Positions 1 through 6,377 of a stretch of 10,929 nt of DNA are shown in pieces. Source of the DNA: Saccharicrinis sp041584155 (GTDB taxonomy: Bacteria > Bacteroidota > Bacteroidia > Bacteroidales > Marinilabiliaceae); NCBI GenBank assembly GCA_041584155.1, contig JBFHEL010000103.1, positions 1 through 10,929 on the forward strand, read 5' to 3'. A model generated the notes under the pieces. It saw only the letters and a list, made by a program, of their open reading frames with translations. It had not been told where the DNA came from and searched no databases. Positions within the stretch are counted from its first letter, which is position 1. Each line of letters begins with the position of its first letter. The position numbers and the translations under genes are program-made.

Positions 1-1205
1 CTTTCTAAATTACCATCATTTTCAGCAGGTTTAAGATGGAGTATTTTAGCAATTAAACCGTAAATATCCACATTTTCGAAGGTAGTTTGAACGTAAGATT
101 TTTTAAAAGCAGGTCCAACACCATAAAAAATACCATGCATATCTTTATTTCTGGGATCGTAACCATGTGCACCACCTATACCATAAGTAGAACCTGCCCC
201 CCAACCTACGCTCCAGGCGGAGTCAGCAAGCACTACCAAATCAGCGATACGTTCATTTTGATTATAATACCAGTATGAAGGTCGTTCACCGGATTTTGTA
301 ACTTGAATATGCGGAACCTTACTTAACTGTTCATAAACACTATTTTGCATTTCCTCTTTAGGCTGAACAAAAACTAACGGATTACCTGGTAAAATATAAT
401 TACAATTACTCTGTTTAATATACTTTGACAAGTCGACATACTTTACTGCACTTGTTTTACCCATCCCATGATCAGTAGTTACAATAAAGTTAATTTCGCT
501 GGCATAAGGTAATTGCTCCATCTTAAATAAAAACTGTCCTATATAAGCATCTAATCGGGCAATCATTTTTTTTGTTTTTTTACCATCTGGACCATATTGA
601 TGGCCCACTTCATCGGGCTCTGGCAAATACCACATAATCAAGTGAGGTCGTTCCTTTTCTGGCAATTGTAACCAACTTATCACACTATCGATACGAGCCT
701 CCCATGGAAAATGGTGCTCATACTTTTTCCAGATACTAGGACGCATACCTTGAATAGGCGCTTCTGACCCCACCCAAAAGAAACAAGCGGCTTTTAATCC
801 CTGCTTTTCAGCCGTATTCCAAATAGGTTCTCCCCCATAGAAATTAGGATTTTCTACGGCTTTTCTATCTGAAATTTTATAAGTGCCCTCATGCCTATCC
901 CAAAAGGAATTATTTACCAAACCATGATGACCAGGATACAACCCCGTGGCTATGCTATAATGATTAGGAAATGTTTTTGAGGGAAAAGAGGATTGCAATG
1001 ATTCCGCCTTCACTCCCATTTGAGCTAAGCGATCAAAATTGGGTGTTTCAACATCATTTGTATAATCCCAACGAAAACCATCTAAAGATAGCACCACTAC
1101 ATAAGGTTGATTCTGACTATCTATTGCTTGATTTTTTTGACCAAAGCCTGATACAAAGCTTATACAACAAACAAGCAAAACAATATATAATTTGAAGACT
1201 GACAT
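1..1205 (-). CDS. Secreted nucleotide pyrophosphatase/phosphodiesterase (NPP, alkaline phosphatase superfamily), 3' end outside window
   Basis: Reading the minus strand from the ATG at 1205 gives an open frame of 401 residues that runs off the left edge; the missing part is the C-terminus. Residues 1-22 look like a signal peptide (hydrophobic stretch, then SGFG before Gln23), so the enzyme probably acts in the periplasm or outside. The NPP active site is complete: Asp42 in LSLDGFRWDY, nucleophile Thr78 in SKTFPNHYS, Asp198 and His202 in PEPDEVGHQ, Asp245-His246 in TTDHGM and His347 in GGAHGYD. Residue spacing (36 from Asp42 to Thr78, 120 to Asp198, 47 to Asp245) fits the two-zinc NPP family as I know it from the Xanthomonas enzyme. 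Family members hydrolyse phosphodiester or pyrophosphate bonds of nucleotides, sometimes of lipids; the substrate here cannot be read. It follows the receptor operon but is separated from it by a strong terminator, and no clear promoter was found in the 36 bases between. The fold and active site are near certain, substrate unknown. Confidence 0.93.
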   Translation of the reverse strand, partial: MSVFKLYIVLLVCCISFVSGFGQKNQAIDSQNQPYVVVLSLDGFRWDYTNDVETPNFDRLAQMGVKAESLQSSFPSKTFPNHYSIATGLYPGHHGLVNNSFWDRHEGTYKISDRKAVENPNFYGGEPIWNTAEKQGLKAACFFWVGSEAPIQGMRPSIWKKYEHHFPWEARIDSVISWLQLPEKERPHLIMWYLPEPDEVGHQYGPDGKKTKKMIARLDAYIGQFLFKMEQLPYASEINFIVTTDHGMGKTSAVKYVDLSKYIKQSNCNYILPGNPLVFVQPKEEMQNSVYEQLSKVPHIQVTKSGERPSYWYYNQNERIADLVVLADSAWSVGWGAGSTYGIGGAHGYDPRNKDMHGIFYGVGPAFKKSYVQTTFENVDIYGLIAKILHLKPAENDGNLE

Positions 1206-1240
1206 TTCTACAATTAAAAAAAGTAAGACACGAATTTAAC

Positions 1241-1269
1241 AAAAAAGGCTGCTCAATGAGCAGCCTTTT
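1241..1269 (-). terminator. Rho-independent terminator of the receptor/lipoprotein operon
   Basis: Bases 1243-1254 pair perfectly with 1258-1269 (12 bp, with an eight-pair GC-containing core GGCTGCTC/GAGCAGCC) around a 3-base loop. Read on the minus strand the hairpin is followed by six T (1246-1241, partly in the stem). It begins 25 bases after the stop codon of the lipoprotein gene, so it ends that operon. The A-rich flank on the other side could make it work in both directions. Confidence 0.88.
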
Positions 1270-1293
1270 GAATTTTATATCAAATAGATATTA

Positions 1294-2646
1294 CTAATCT
1301 AAAGAACCTTCAACATATTCAAAAACACCTGTATCTGTGCAAGTAAAATTCATAGAATAAGTGACCATTGAACCATCATATCCACTAAAATAAATCTTGT
1401 ATTCTGCATTTAATTCACTATCAGGATATAAATCAGGAAGAGTTACCGTAGAGATTGCCGTAGAAACAGCATCTTCCCATGAACTAAAACTACTATCATA
1501 ATAGCTACTTCCAGTTCTGAATTCAACATAGTATGCACTTGCTCCAAAATAATCCTCAGCGGTACCATAACTATCAACATAGGAGCTACCAATATTGGTT
1601 TCAACATAATCAACAATAGTTTGATAATCGTCTGCAACCATAGTATAAATAGTTGCCTCGTTTATAGACCAATAACTTTCGGAATAATCGTTATAAGAAA
1701 CACCGTCACTTTCTGCAGTTTTTAAATTAAAGATAAAGTTAGAGGTAACTTCCGAAACCTGCTCGTTTTCTTCCCAAGCATCTTCTGTTTTTTCGTATTC
1801 AGAAGCTAATGTAGAAGTAACATAACTGGCATAATACTTGTAGATTACGGCTATTTTATCTCCTTCTTGTGCATAAGGATAAGTTGCAGTTAAGAAAGCT
1901 GGCAGATAGTCTTCTGGTTCAGCAGAACTTGAAAAGTTATTATATTTACCTGGCTCTCCACTATCTTCTCCCATTGAATCATAATCATCATCTGTAAGTG
2001 TATACATCTCAACTCCATCAGGCAATTCAATTCCATCTTCAGAAGCAGCCCAATCAGAACCATCATAGGCCCAATATTCACTTATAGTAGATGTAGTATA
2101 ATCACTATAATATTTATAGGTAACCAATACAATATCACCATCTGCAGCACTAGGATATAATCCGGCAAGAAAATCTGGCAAATAATCTTCAGGAAGAATA
2201 TTATAAGCAAAGTTATTATAATAACCTGGCTCACCATAATCTTCACCCATAGAGTCATAATCATCATCACTCAGTTCATATGCTTCCACAGAAGCAATTT
2301 CATCAAGATACTCAAGCTCTCCATTGTAGTAATTATAAGTTACATCAATTGTTTGATCTGCCTCACCAAAATACAGAGAATAAAGTATCTCAGGTAAATA
2401 TTCAGAAGCTGTAGCGTCTGAAGAAAAGTATAAATTTGTTGAAACTACTGAGTTACTTGAATAAGCATAGTCTGCATCATCCAGTGTATATGAATCTGGT
2501 GCCTGCTCCAAATCTGCTATAAGTGCATAGCTTTCATTTTCAGCATCGACAAGATCATCATACATATCGTCCCAATCTTCGGTAGGTGTACATGCACCTA
2601 AACCGATGATCAATAAACCTAATAGATATAAAAATTGCTTTTTCAT
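1294..2646 (-). CDS. Acidic tandem-repeat lipoprotein of unknown function, partner of TonB-dependent receptor
   Basis: The 450-residue product starts with a lipoprotein signal: positive MKK, a hydrophobic run and lipobox LGAC with Cys19 as the acylated residue. The next residues, TPTEDWDDMYDD, are strongly acidic, as is common in Bacteroidota lipoproteins sent to the outer membrane or cell surface. The mature part is rich in Asp, Glu, Tyr and Ser, with only one Arg and few Lys. It is built of repeats: a module of about 80-92 residues occurs at about 51-118, 121-200, 213-292 and, diverged, 333-440. Its pattern is Y-x-L-x-D-D-D-Y near the start, an E-D-Y-L-P-x-F-L segment, then Y-P-x-A-x-x-G-D and Y-K-Y-Y. 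It lies 22 bases after the receptor gene and is surely co-transcribed. I know of no assigned function; the position suggests a surface ligand-binding or accessory subunit in place of SusD, to which I see no resemblance. It has no visible enzyme motif. Confidence 0.85.
   Translation of the reverse strand: MKKQFLYLLGLLIIGLGACTPTEDWDDMYDDLVDAENESYALIADLEQAPDSYTLDDADYAYSSNSVVSTNLYFSSDATASEYLPEILYSLYFGEADQTIDVTYNYYNGELEYLDEIASVEAYELSDDDYDSMGEDYGEPGYYNNFAYNILPEDYLPDFLAGLYPSAADGDIVLVTYKYYSDYTTSTISEYWAYDGSDWAASEDGIELPDGVEMYTLTDDDYDSMGEDSGEPGKYNNFSSSAEPEDYLPAFLTATYPYAQEGDKIAVIYKYYASYVTSTLASEYEKTEDAWEENEQVSEVTSNFIFNLKTAESDGVSYNDYSESYWSINEATIYTMVADDYQTIVDYVETNIGSSYVDSYGTAEDYFGASAYYVEFRTGSSYYDSSFSSWEDAVSTAISTVTLPDLYPDSELNAEYKIYFSGYDGSMVTYSMNFTCTDTGVFEYVEGSLD
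1327..2496 (-). repeat. Four coding repeat modules in the lipoprotein gene
   Basis: Modules map to about 2293-2496 (R1), 2047-2286 (R2), 1771-2010 (R3) and 1327-1650 (R4). R2 and R3 are the closest pair, offset by exactly 276 bases (92 residues); both contain DDDYDSMGED-x-GEPG-x-YNNF and then PEDYLP-x-FL, and the likeness is also visible in the DNA (about 1957-2000 against 2227-2276). R1 keeps YLPEIL and the final VTYNYY. R4 is longer and keeps mainly the YTMVADDYQ start and LPDLYP/YKIYF end. The pattern suggests internal duplication of one domain, with the R2/R3 copy the most recent. Confidence 0.75.
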
Positions 2647-2668
2647 TATTTCTATTTCTTTAATTTTT

Positions 2669-5212
2669 TTAGAAGTTAATTTTTAATGATGTAGACCATG
2701 TTCTTCCGTAACCATAGAATACCTCAGCATCTAAACCTGTAGATCCATCATCTCCTTCTGAAAAATACTCAGTATTTAAGATATTATCTACTTTACCCAT
2801 GAAAGAAGCATCTAAACCACCCAATTTAAATTTGTAAATAAAGCTACCATCTAATAAGCCATATTCAGGAAGTTCCCATACATCACCTGCATCATCAGCA
2901 CTTGTTCTATCCAATGCATCAAAGTCAGCAAATAACTTTTCGTAGTACACATAATCCAAGCTTAATTTAAAATCTTTCAATACTTCGTACTGAACGCCTA
3001 AAGCAGCAGTAGTTTGAGCAGCATCACCTACGTGAGCATCTGCAATATATAAACTATAAGGATCACCAACCGCTACATTATCAACATAAGCTTGTACGTT
3101 ATCAATATCATTTACCCAAATATGGTCTCCTAACGATGCCATACCTGTAATAGATAGTTTATTATTGGGTTGGTAATTAAAATCAAACTCCACACCCATA
3201 TGACGTGCATCAACTCCTAAAATATTGATAGTCACATCCTCTTCTGTTCCGTCACCATCGATATCTTCAGAATCAGTATCTGTAAATGTTTTATCAGCCC
3301 AATAAGTATAATAGGCACTTAAATTAGCCGAAAAAGTAGCTGTTCTTAAACCATAACCCACTTCGAATGTTTTAATTTTCTCATTTACAGCATCATCATT
3401 AATCAGATTAATATAATTTAAGAATACCGCATCAAAATCAGGTTGTGTTTCCATATAACCTCCATTAATAAAGAAGTTATGGTGATCGTTCAAATTATAA
3501 TTAAGACCACCTTTTACCGAGAAACCACCGAATGATTGCCAATCAGTTTCCTGATCAGGATCACTATCTAAATAATTGAAGTAATCGATACGCTTATATG
3601 ATTTTCTTGAAGCAGAACCTGCAATAAAAGCTGAAATCTTATCTACTGAATACTCAGCCTGAGCAAATAATCCCAACCAGGCTACTTTACCATCGTTGTA
3701 GTAATCAATTTTATCACCTACACGTGCATAATGATCAGCATTATTTAAATCTGCATCGTCTAAATAGTAATCGCCACCCAGAAGATCATCTACCTCACGG
3801 AAGTGATGACCAACATAATATCTTCCATCAAAACCTCCTGAAAGAGTTAAATTGTCGATTGTTTTTCTAAGATTAGAGATTACTCCATACCACTCATGGT
3901 CATTACGTGAATCACGTATAATAGCGCTGGAACCAGCATCTCCATTGGCGATATTGTTGTCTACAATTGAATCAAAATCAATTTGTCCGTCTTTTAAATC
4001 ATAAAACATACTTGAATCATCACCTAAAGGACCAGTACCACCACCGCTACCGATAGAAGCATACAAAGCAGTTCCTAAATAAGTATTATCATCAATAGTC
4101 CAGTTATGGTTTAAGATAGCCTGTGGTTTATGATAATGGTTTAATCTTAACGTTTGTACTTCACCATCTCTGTAACCCCAGTTTTCATTATATTTAATAC
4201 CTGATTTACTTTCCAAATACTGACTAACTTCTTGCGTATATGATCTCTGACCATGTTCCTGAGGAGCTCCAAATACTGAAAAAGCTAAGCTATGATGATC
4301 ATTGATTCTTTTGGAAATGTTGAGGAAATAAGAATAAGATTCAAACTCTGTTCCATCAACATACCCATCTCCTTGAGTTTTAGCCAAAGAAATAGAAGCA
4401 GCCCATCCTTTTTCGTTCATACCGGTAGAAACAGTCATCGATAATTTCTCATAACCATCATTAGCAATGCCAGCTCTGAATGTTCCTCCTTTTTCTGCTT
4501 CGGTAGTATTGGTTAAGATATTGATACTACCTCCAATTGAAGGAACAGCAATTTTAGCCGCACCTAAACCACGTTGTACCTGCATCATTCTGGTCACATC
4601 GGCTAAACCAGCCCAGTTTGACCAGTATACCCAACCGTTTTCCATGTCATTAACAGGAACACCGTTAATCATTACTGCAACGTTTCGTTGGTTGAAACCA
4701 CGAACGTTGATTCTTGAATCACCAAAACCACCCCCTTGTTTAGTTGCATAAATAGAAGGTGTTGTTTTTAGAATTTCAGGAAATTCCTGAGTCCCTAATT
4801 TAGACTCAATTAAGTCTGCTTTCAGAGACGACATAGCAATTGGTGTTTTTCTATCAACTGCTACAGAAGCAATAATAGCTACTTCGTTTAAACCAACTGA
4901 TGAAGATTCCAATTTAATGGTACCCAGGTTGGTGTCACCATTTACATTAATCGTTTTAACCTGATCAACATATCCCAGATAACTTAAGACTAAAACTTGT
5001 TTACCATTGGCAAGGCCAAGCTCAAAAGTTCCATCTAAAGATGTTACAGTTCCAATGCTTTTATCTGTTTGCAGATAAATAGCAGCTCCAATTAAAGGTT
5101 CATTGTTGCTAGAATCAACAAGTTTCCCTTTTACTTTACTTTGGGCCGTCATCCCCAGCGAAAGTGCCAGAAATAATCCTAACACATAAAGTTTAGTGAT
5201 ACTTTGTTTCAT
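2669..5212 (-). CDS. TonB-dependent outer-membrane receptor with carboxypeptidase-regulatory-like N-terminal domain
   Basis: The 847-residue protein has a signal peptide (1 to about 23, ending MTA before Gln24), a carboxypeptidase-regulatory-like domain (about 26-103, with GKLVDSSNNEPLIGAAIYL and a DGTFEL turn), a plug domain (about 118-235, with INVRGFNQRNVAVMINGVPVND split by positions 168-189 and GGSINILTN near 227-236) and a beta-barrel to the C-terminal Phe847 (LKINF). Such receptors import ligands across the outer membrane using TonB energy. At 847 residues it is shorter than the roughly 1000-residue SusC glycan receptors, and no SusD gene follows; instead comes the repeat lipoprotein, 22 bases on. 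Residues 645-659 form an Asp-rich stretch (DTDSEDIDGDGTEED), like a calcium-binding loop, in a probable outer loop of the barrel. A palindrome and -7 box upstream suggest control by the neighbouring TetR protein. Ligand unknown: siderophore, peptide, nucleic acid-derived or small organic molecules all remain possible. Confidence 0.95.
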   Translation of the reverse strand: MKQSITKLYVLGLFLALSLGMTAQSKVKGKLVDSSNNEPLIGAAIYLQTDKSIGTVTSLDGTFELGLANGKQVLVLSYLGYVDQVKTINVNGDTNLGTIKLESSSVGLNEVAIIASVAVDRKTPIAMSSLKADLIESKLGTQEFPEILKTTPSIYATKQGGGFGDSRINVRGFNQRNVAVMINGVPVNDMENGWVYWSNWAGLADVTRMMQVQRGLGAAKIAVPSIGGSINILTNTTEAEKGGTFRAGIANDGYEKLSMTVSTGMNEKGWAASISLAKTQGDGYVDGTEFESYSYFLNISKRINDHHSLAFSVFGAPQEHGQRSYTQEVSQYLESKSGIKYNENWGYRDGEVQTLRLNHYHKPQAILNHNWTIDDNTYLGTALYASIGSGGGTGPLGDDSSMFYDLKDGQIDFDSIVDNNIANGDAGSSAIIRDSRNDHEWYGVISNLRKTIDNLTLSGGFDGRYYVGHHFREVDDLLGGDYYLDDADLNNADHYARVGDKIDYYNDGKVAWLGLFAQAEYSVDKISAFIAGSASRKSYKRIDYFNYLDSDPDQETDWQSFGGFSVKGGLNYNLNDHHNFFINGGYMETQPDFDAVFLNYINLINDDAVNEKIKTFEVGYGLRTATFSANLSAYYTYWADKTFTDTDSEDIDGDGTEEDVTINILGVDARHMGVEFDFNYQPNNKLSITGMASLGDHIWVNDIDNVQAYVDNVAVGDPYSLYIADAHVGDAAQTTAALGVQYEVLKDFKLSLDYVYYEKLFADFDALDRTSADDAGDVWELPEYGLLDGSFIYKFKLGGLDASFMGKVDNILNTEYFSEGDDGSTGLDAEVFYGYGRTWSTSLKINF

Positions 5213-5256
5213 TTTTAAAAATTTGATTTAGGTGAAATCGTTATTATTTTTCGTTA

Positions 5257-5264
5257 CAAATGTA
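5257..5264 (-). promoter_or_regulatory. Probable -7 promoter element of the receptor operon
   Basis: On the minus strand this reads TACATTTG, a full match to the Bacteroidota -7 consensus TAnnTTTG. It would start transcription about 5250 and leave a leader of roughly 40 bases before the ATG at 5212. The -33 partner is uncertain: TTTG occurs at 5282-5279 (14-base spacer, short) and at 5292-5289 (24-base spacer, slightly long). The second choice touches the palindrome at 5293-5310. Confidence 0.55.
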
Positions 5265-5292
5265 TGAATTAATCCGTGCAAATATCTACAAA

Positions 5293-5310
5293 ACCGACCG
5301 ACAAGTCGGT
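5293..5310. promoter_or_regulatory. Candidate TetR-family operator upstream of the receptor operon
   Basis: The stretch ACCGACCGACAAGTCGGT contains a perfect 6-bp inverted repeat with a 2-base centre (ACCGAC at 5297-5302, AA, GTCGGT at 5305-5310) and a second overlapping ACCGAC at 5293-5298. It is strikingly GC-rich in an AT-rich spacer. GACCGAC/GTCGGTC-type palindromes are typical TetR/AcrR operators as I know the family, and a TetR gene lies just upstream. The site abuts the possible -33 region, about 30 bases upstream of the -7 box, a position where a bound repressor would hinder RNA polymerase. No second copy was seen before the tetR start. Confidence 0.65.
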
Positions 5311-5575
5311 GTATTTTCTATTAAATCTGTGTTAATATAACATTATCTTGTTAAAAAATGTAAAAAATCGTATAAAAACTTTTAATTTACCCAAAATCAA
5401 GTCTAATCAGTTAAAAAAAGAAAATTCAAAAAAATAACCTCCTTTATTTTAATGTACTTCCCAGTAAAAAGAGCAAAAATAATTTATATACCCCGCAAAT
5501 ATAACATGTATTTTATAATTAGAAGTAAAATATTCTATTAATCATATAAAATACGCACATAAAAAAAGTAAAAAT
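5311..5575. other. AT-rich spacer between tetR and the receptor promoter region
   Basis: With 5213-5310 this makes a 363-base gap without a gene. No convincing coding frame, tRNA-like fold or GC-rich hairpin was seen. The only notable element is TATATTTG on the minus strand (5503-5496), a full match to TAnnTTTG without a TTTG at the expected upstream distance. A weak all-AT inverted repeat (5567-5580) overlaps the tetR stop codon; I do not call it a terminator. Confidence 0.5.
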
Positions 5576-6136
5576 TTACTGACTAGAGGCTCCATGCCAG
5601 TATAAATCGAAAGCTTCATCAAACTCTTTTCGAAACTTACCCATGGGATTAGCCTGTGACAAAAAATAATTAGCTGTTGACCGGGTAAAGGCAAAATCAA
5701 TAAAAGTTATCAGGTCTGTATTATAGTTTTTCATTACGCCCATATTTACTTTTTGCATAATATTTTTCTGTGGTCCGTTTAAGGTTTCGCGAATGGATAA
5801 GGCATGTATTTTATTGTACGGGCTGGCCTCAAAGCTATTGATGTAATAAAATTTGTTAGGGTTTTTAATAAACCAGTTCACTATTTTTGCAAAAACATCT
5901 TTAGTATAAGCCTCCGGATCCTCTTCTTCCAGCATTTCAGAAACACATTCTGCTTCAATTTCAAACATCAGAGTTTTATAAATATCCACAATGAGCTGGT
6001 CCTTACTCTTAAAGTAATGATACAAAGTACCTTTAGCAATGCCTATTCTGTTAATTAATTCATTAGTTGAAGCAGAAAACCCCTTTAAGACAAACAAGTC
6101 AATGGCTCCGTTTATGATGACTTCTTTCTTTTTCAT
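5576..6136 (-). CDS. TetR/AcrR-family transcriptional regulator
   Basis: The 186-residue protein has the usual TetR layout: an N-terminal DNA-binding domain (about 1-50) with a helix-turn-helix near 24-43 and the hallmark recognition segment IAKGTLYHYFKSKDQL (33-48), followed by an all-helical ligand-binding and dimer domain of normal length for the family. Residues 95-105 (KFYYINSFEAS) and 141-160 may line the ligand pocket; the ligand cannot be told. It is encoded on the same strand as the receptor, 363 bases upstream of it, and after the terminator of the permease gene, so it is probably transcribed alone. The palindrome at 5293-5310 in the receptor promoter region is its likely binding site, suggesting that the receptor and lipoprotein are released from repression by an effector. 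The family call is firm; the target is inferred from position. Confidence 0.93.
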   Translation of the reverse strand: MKKKEVIINGAIDLFVLKGFSASTNELINRIGIAKGTLYHYFKSKDQLIVDIYKTLMFEIEAECVSEMLEEEDPEAYTKDVFAKIVNWFIKNPNKFYYINSFEASPYNKIHALSIRETLNGPQKNIMQKVNMGVMKNYNTDLITFIDFAFTRSTANYFLSQANPMGKFRKEFDEAFDLYWHGASSQ

Positions 6137-6215
6137 TATATACCTTAGTTAGTATAAAAGTTAAGTTTAGAGTGATTATGAGATATAATTTAATGATTTT
6201 TACTTTTAATCGCTT

Positions 6216-6223
6216 CAAAAGTA
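6216..6223 (-). promoter_or_regulatory. Possible -7 promoter element of tetR
   Basis: The minus strand reads TACTTTTG, matching TAnnTTTG, about 80 bases before the tetR ATG at 6136 and downstream of the permease terminator. No TTTG was seen at the expected -33 distance, so the call rests on the -7 box and its position. Confidence 0.35.
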
Positions 6224-6312
6224 ATAATGTAATCTATGATAACAGTAAGCTTCTGGAAAGAATTAAATGATTTAACAAATAAATAATACTCAAGCTAATA
6301 ATTATTCTATAT

Positions 6313-6343
6313 AAAAAAGGGTTTGACATAAGCCAAACCCTTT
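6313..6343 (-). terminator. Rho-independent terminator after the second MFS permease
   Basis: A perfect 10-bp stem (6316-6325 with 6334-6343; AAAGGGTTTG/CAAACCCTTT) encloses an 8-base loop. On the minus strand it ends in six T (6318-6313). It starts 34 bases after the permease stop codon and separates the sugar cluster from tetR. Confidence 0.87.
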
Positions 6344-6377
6344 ATATTTTAAAAGTAAAATAAGAAATAATCAAACT

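Noticed and set aside
971..1195. Plus-strand 74-residue frame, and a similar one at 87-278
   Set aside because: Both are antisense to the NPP gene, whose active-site motifs on the minus strand prove the coding strand.
1443..2270. Met/Ile/Leu-rich minus-strand frames of 62-64 residues inside the lipoprotein gene
   Set aside because: They are out-of-frame readings of the repetitive Asp/Tyr codons (GAT/TAT read as ATG/ATT); the main frame has a lipoprotein signal and conserved modules.
4467..4751. 94-residue plus-strand frame opposite the receptor plug region
   Set aside because: It mirrors a strongly conserved plug-domain coding frame on the minus strand; it has no recognisable domain and no promoter or start context.
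5567..5580. AGTAAA/TTTACT inverted repeat at the tetR stop as a terminator
   Set aside because: The stem is almost all A/T and overlaps the stop codon, so it would not form a stable terminator hairpin.
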